Source of the DNA: CAZTJA01 sp964613745
Lineage (GTDB): Bacteria; Desulfobacterota; Desulfomonilia; Desulfomonilales; Desulfomonilaceae
Reading direction: 5' to 3'
Length of the DNA: 24,731 nt
Assembly (NCBI GenBank): GCA_964613745.1
Contig: CAZTJA010000045.1
Coordinates: 1-24,731, forward strand
The stretch's first letter is position 1, and each line of letters starts with the position of its first letter. A program made the translations under genes and the position numbers. Below the pieces are notes generated by a model that searched no databases, was not told the origin of the DNA, and saw only the letters and a list, made by a program, of their open reading frames with translations. Positions 23,359 through 24,731 of this stretch are shown here, in pieces.

Positions 23359-23712
23359 ATGTCATTAACTCAAAAACTGCAGAATTGGTTCGCGGGAGTA
23401 GCGTTTGCAGAAGCGGGCGAGCACGAAACCGCGCTGGAAATCGCGGGACTAGAAGTTCCCGAGAAGTTGGAGTCCACCGCTTCACTGGAAAAACTGAACA
23501 CGGTGTTTGCAGCCGCAGCTCTGGCTGAAGAAGGCTGCCGCAAAGAGGCCCTCGAGATGTTGTCTCCACGAAGAAGCACGAGCTTCCTGGAACAAATCGG
23601 CCTCGCTGGTGTTCGCGTGTGGCGCGGGAGCGTGCCGGCAGGAGGTGAGTCTTTTGCCGAGATTGTGGGCTTGAAAGGTGTACGGGTGAGAGTTTTAACT
23701 ATTCCGATATAG
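23359..23712 (+). CDS. small protein of two tandem repeat types
   Basis: Unrecognised 117-residue cytoplasmic protein made almost wholly of repeats. Residues 9-33 and 46-70 are two copies of a helical unit with the core FA-x-[AE]G-x3-[ET]AL-[ED], for example AFAEAGEHETALEIAG and AALAEEGCRKEALEML. Residues 75-93 and 98-116 are two copies of a second unit with SF-x-E-x2-GL-x-GVRV and a final Pro. The helical unit recurs at the C-terminus of the response regulator at 23916. The ATG has TAGGAGT about seven bases upstream and a promoter in front. The position beside two response regulators suggests a part in that signalling path, perhaps as a docking partner (inference). Confidence 0.75.
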   Translation: MSLTQKLQNWFAGVAFAEAGEHETALEIAGLEVPEKLESTASLEKLNTVFAAAALAEEGCRKEALEMLSPRRSTSFLEQIGLAGVRVWRGSVPAGGESFAEIVGLKGVRVRVLTIPI

Positions 23713-23756
23713 GATTACTTAGAAGCTCATCCAATCTAACCTTCATTCTTACGGCC

Positions 23757-23778
23757 GAGTCGGCATCGATGCCGGCTC
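23757..23778 (+). terminator. hairpin with a 14-base palindrome after the repeat protein
   Basis: GAGTCGGCAT pairs with ATGCCGGCTC (ten pairs, one G-T); its core CGGCATCGATGCCG (23761-23774) is a perfect palindrome. A short T-rich stretch (ATTTTCT) begins some 13 bases later, so a terminator is possible but imperfect; an operator is the alternative. Confidence 0.4.
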
Positions 23779-23915
23779 ATGCCGTCCGCTCATTTTCTCG
23801 CCTTAGATCACCTCGCTTGTAGTACGTTCTTTAACCCTATCGGACTAATTCAGGACAGCCGTCTTGAGTTGTGTATAAGTGCGTCTAGTCATGTGAATAA
23901 ATCGGAGGCATAAGA

Positions 23916-24374
23916 ATGAAGGAATTCAAGGTGTTAATGGTGGATGACGAAGAAGATTTCGTCAAAACGCTATCTGAAAGAATGAAGATGCGGGACCTTG
24001 ACTCTCAAGTCGCTTTGGACGGAGCTCAGGCGCTGCAGCGAGTTGAAGATGACGTTCCCGACGTCATGGTGCTTGATTTGAAGATGCCGGGTATTGATGG
24101 AATGGAAGTACTCCGGAGAGTGAGGCAGGCATACCCGCAGGTCCAGGTGGTCGTATTGACGGGGCATGGGTCCGAAAAGGATGAAGCGGAAGCGAGACGT
24201 TTGGGCGCTTTTGACTATCTCCAAAAACCCGTTGATATTGAGACGCTCATAAAAACTCTTAAACAGGCTTACAAGAAAAAATTGGAAGATACCATGGTGG
24301 CGGCTGCATTTGCGGAAGAAGGTGAATTCGGCACTGCCAGACAAATCGCTGAAGAAGATACAAAGAAAAAGTGA
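23916..24374 (+). CDS. response regulator with a helical C-terminal tail
   Basis: A 152-residue stand-alone receiver protein. The CheY-like fold is complete: acidic pocket D10-D11 (VDDEED), phosphorylation site D54 (VLDLKMPG), T82 (VVLTGHG) and K104 (YLQKPVD). There is no DNA-binding output domain. Residues about 124-147 instead form a helix pair, DTMVAAAFAEEGEFGTARQI, which matches the repeat unit of the small protein upstream. The ATG has GGAGG about seven bases before it. Its stop overlaps the start of the next receiver gene, so the two are coupled. Both histidine kinases in this window lack a cognate regulator beside them and are possible but unproven partners. Confidence 0.93.
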   Translation: MKEFKVLMVDDEEDFVKTLSERMKMRDLDSQVALDGAQALQRVEDDVPDVMVLDLKMPGIDGMEVLRRVRQAYPQVQVVVLTGHGSEKDEAEARRLGAFDYLQKPVDIETLIKTLKQAYKKKLEDTMVAAAFAEEGEFGTARQIAEEDTKKK

Positions 24375-24731
24375 AGAATGCCGCCACAACGGTGCTCTTA
24401 GTTGACGACGAAACGGATTTCGTCAGACTGGTAGCCCAGAGACTACAGATTCGAGGAATTGAGGTCCGGGCGGCTTCTTCGGGCCGAGAAGCTCTATCGA
24501 TTTTAAACTCGACAGAGATCGAAATTGTAGTCCTTGATCTTCACATGCCCGGTATGGACGGCTTTAAAACGCTCGAAGCGATAATAGCGTTAAAGCCTCG
24601 AGCAAAAGTTATTCTGCTGACGGCTGACTCATCGGTAAAAAATGCCATGCAAGGGATGAGGCTTGGTGCGTATGACTATCTCACGAAGCCGATCGAAACC
24701 GATTTGTTGCTGATGAAAATCCAGCAGGCAT
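24371..24731 (+). CDS. second response regulator, cut off by the window end
   Basis: An incomplete receiver-domain protein; about 120 residues are visible and the frame is open to the edge. It begins with GTG inside the GTGA overlap with the previous gene's stop, a usual sign of translational coupling. The receiver residues are intact: D12-D13 (VDDETD), D56 (VLDLHMPG), T86 (LLTADSS) and the K in YDYLTKPIE. Whether an output domain or another helical tail follows cannot be seen. The two adjacent receivers are clearly related and suggest a tandem duplication or a phosphorelay pair. Confidence 0.9.
   Translation, partial: MKNAATTVLLVDDETDFVRLVAQRLQIRGIEVRAASSGREALSILNSTEIEIVVLDLHMPGMDGFKTLEAIIALKPRAKVILLTADSSVKNAMQGMRLGAYDYLTKPIETDLLLMKIQQA

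Noticed and set aside
1..24731. CRISPR array, Cas genes, tRNA, rRNA or insertion sequence near the CHAT locus
   Set aside because: A read through the intergenic gaps found no direct-repeat array, cloverleaf or transposase. Nearly all long frames not listed are shadows of listed genes.

Overview
The window looks like a chromosomal stretch of an anaerobic, moderate-GC bacterium, most likely a sulfate-reducing or syntrophic member of the Desulfobacterota (former Deltaproteobacteria). The clues are a one-iron superoxide reductase, a ferredoxin-nitroreductase fusion, Cys-rich PAS histidine kinases, many strong GGAGG ribosome-binding sites, frequent GTG/TTG starts and short functional clusters. No phylogenetic marker was checked, so this placement is an inference. 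I see no rRNA, tRNA, CRISPR array, transposase or phage gene.

Layout. (1) 19-2412 (-): an RND/MMPL-type exporter, divergent from a secreted TonB_C-domain protein (2680-3270, +). (2) 3296-8389 (-): the most striking part, three genes in one direction: a Cys-rich protein with a C-terminal HTH and a possible sigma-like core (GTG start), a cytoplasmic zinc-finger anti-sigma-like protein with a DUF4384-like tail, and a 936-residue TPR-CHAT protease with an intact His/Cys dyad. This resembles the protease / anti-sigma / sigma logic of CRISPR type III-E (Craspase) loci, but without any CRISPR component. (3) 8642-9547 (-): ferredoxin-nitroreductase; 9855-11234 (+): class 3 aldehyde dehydrogenase with a TTG start, behind a leader that can fold as a three-way junction. 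(4) 11261-13518 (-): a probable operon of a small CxxC protein, a baeRF family 3-like (eRF1/Pelota-related) protein and a DUF72 protein. It is divergent from superoxide reductase (13674-14069, +), which has a good sigma-70 promoter. (5) 14209-15753 (+): a small unknown protein and a soluble PAS histidine kinase, convergent with a tandem ferritin-like diiron protein (15832-17073, -). (6) 17308-18489 (-): a second PAS kinase with a Cys-rich insertion in its ATPase domain. (7) 18687-20029 (+): a Cys-rich module encoded twice, first alone, then fused to a methyltransferase, with an intrinsic terminator between them. It is followed by a membrane-anchored charged protein and an isochorismatase-family hydrolase. 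(8) 21121-22167 (-) hrcA and 22285-23091 (-) an inositol-monophosphatase-like protein. (9) 23359 to the end (+): a small double-repeat protein and two response regulators. The small protein and the first regulator share a helical motif.

Common themes are oxidative/redox stress (superoxide reductase, ferritin-like protein, nitroreductase, aldehyde dehydrogenase), translation or protein stress (baeRF-like protein, HrcA) and signal transduction through Cys-rich proteins. Starts were mostly chosen by ribosome-binding site; several differ from the longest open frame and are explained in the entries.
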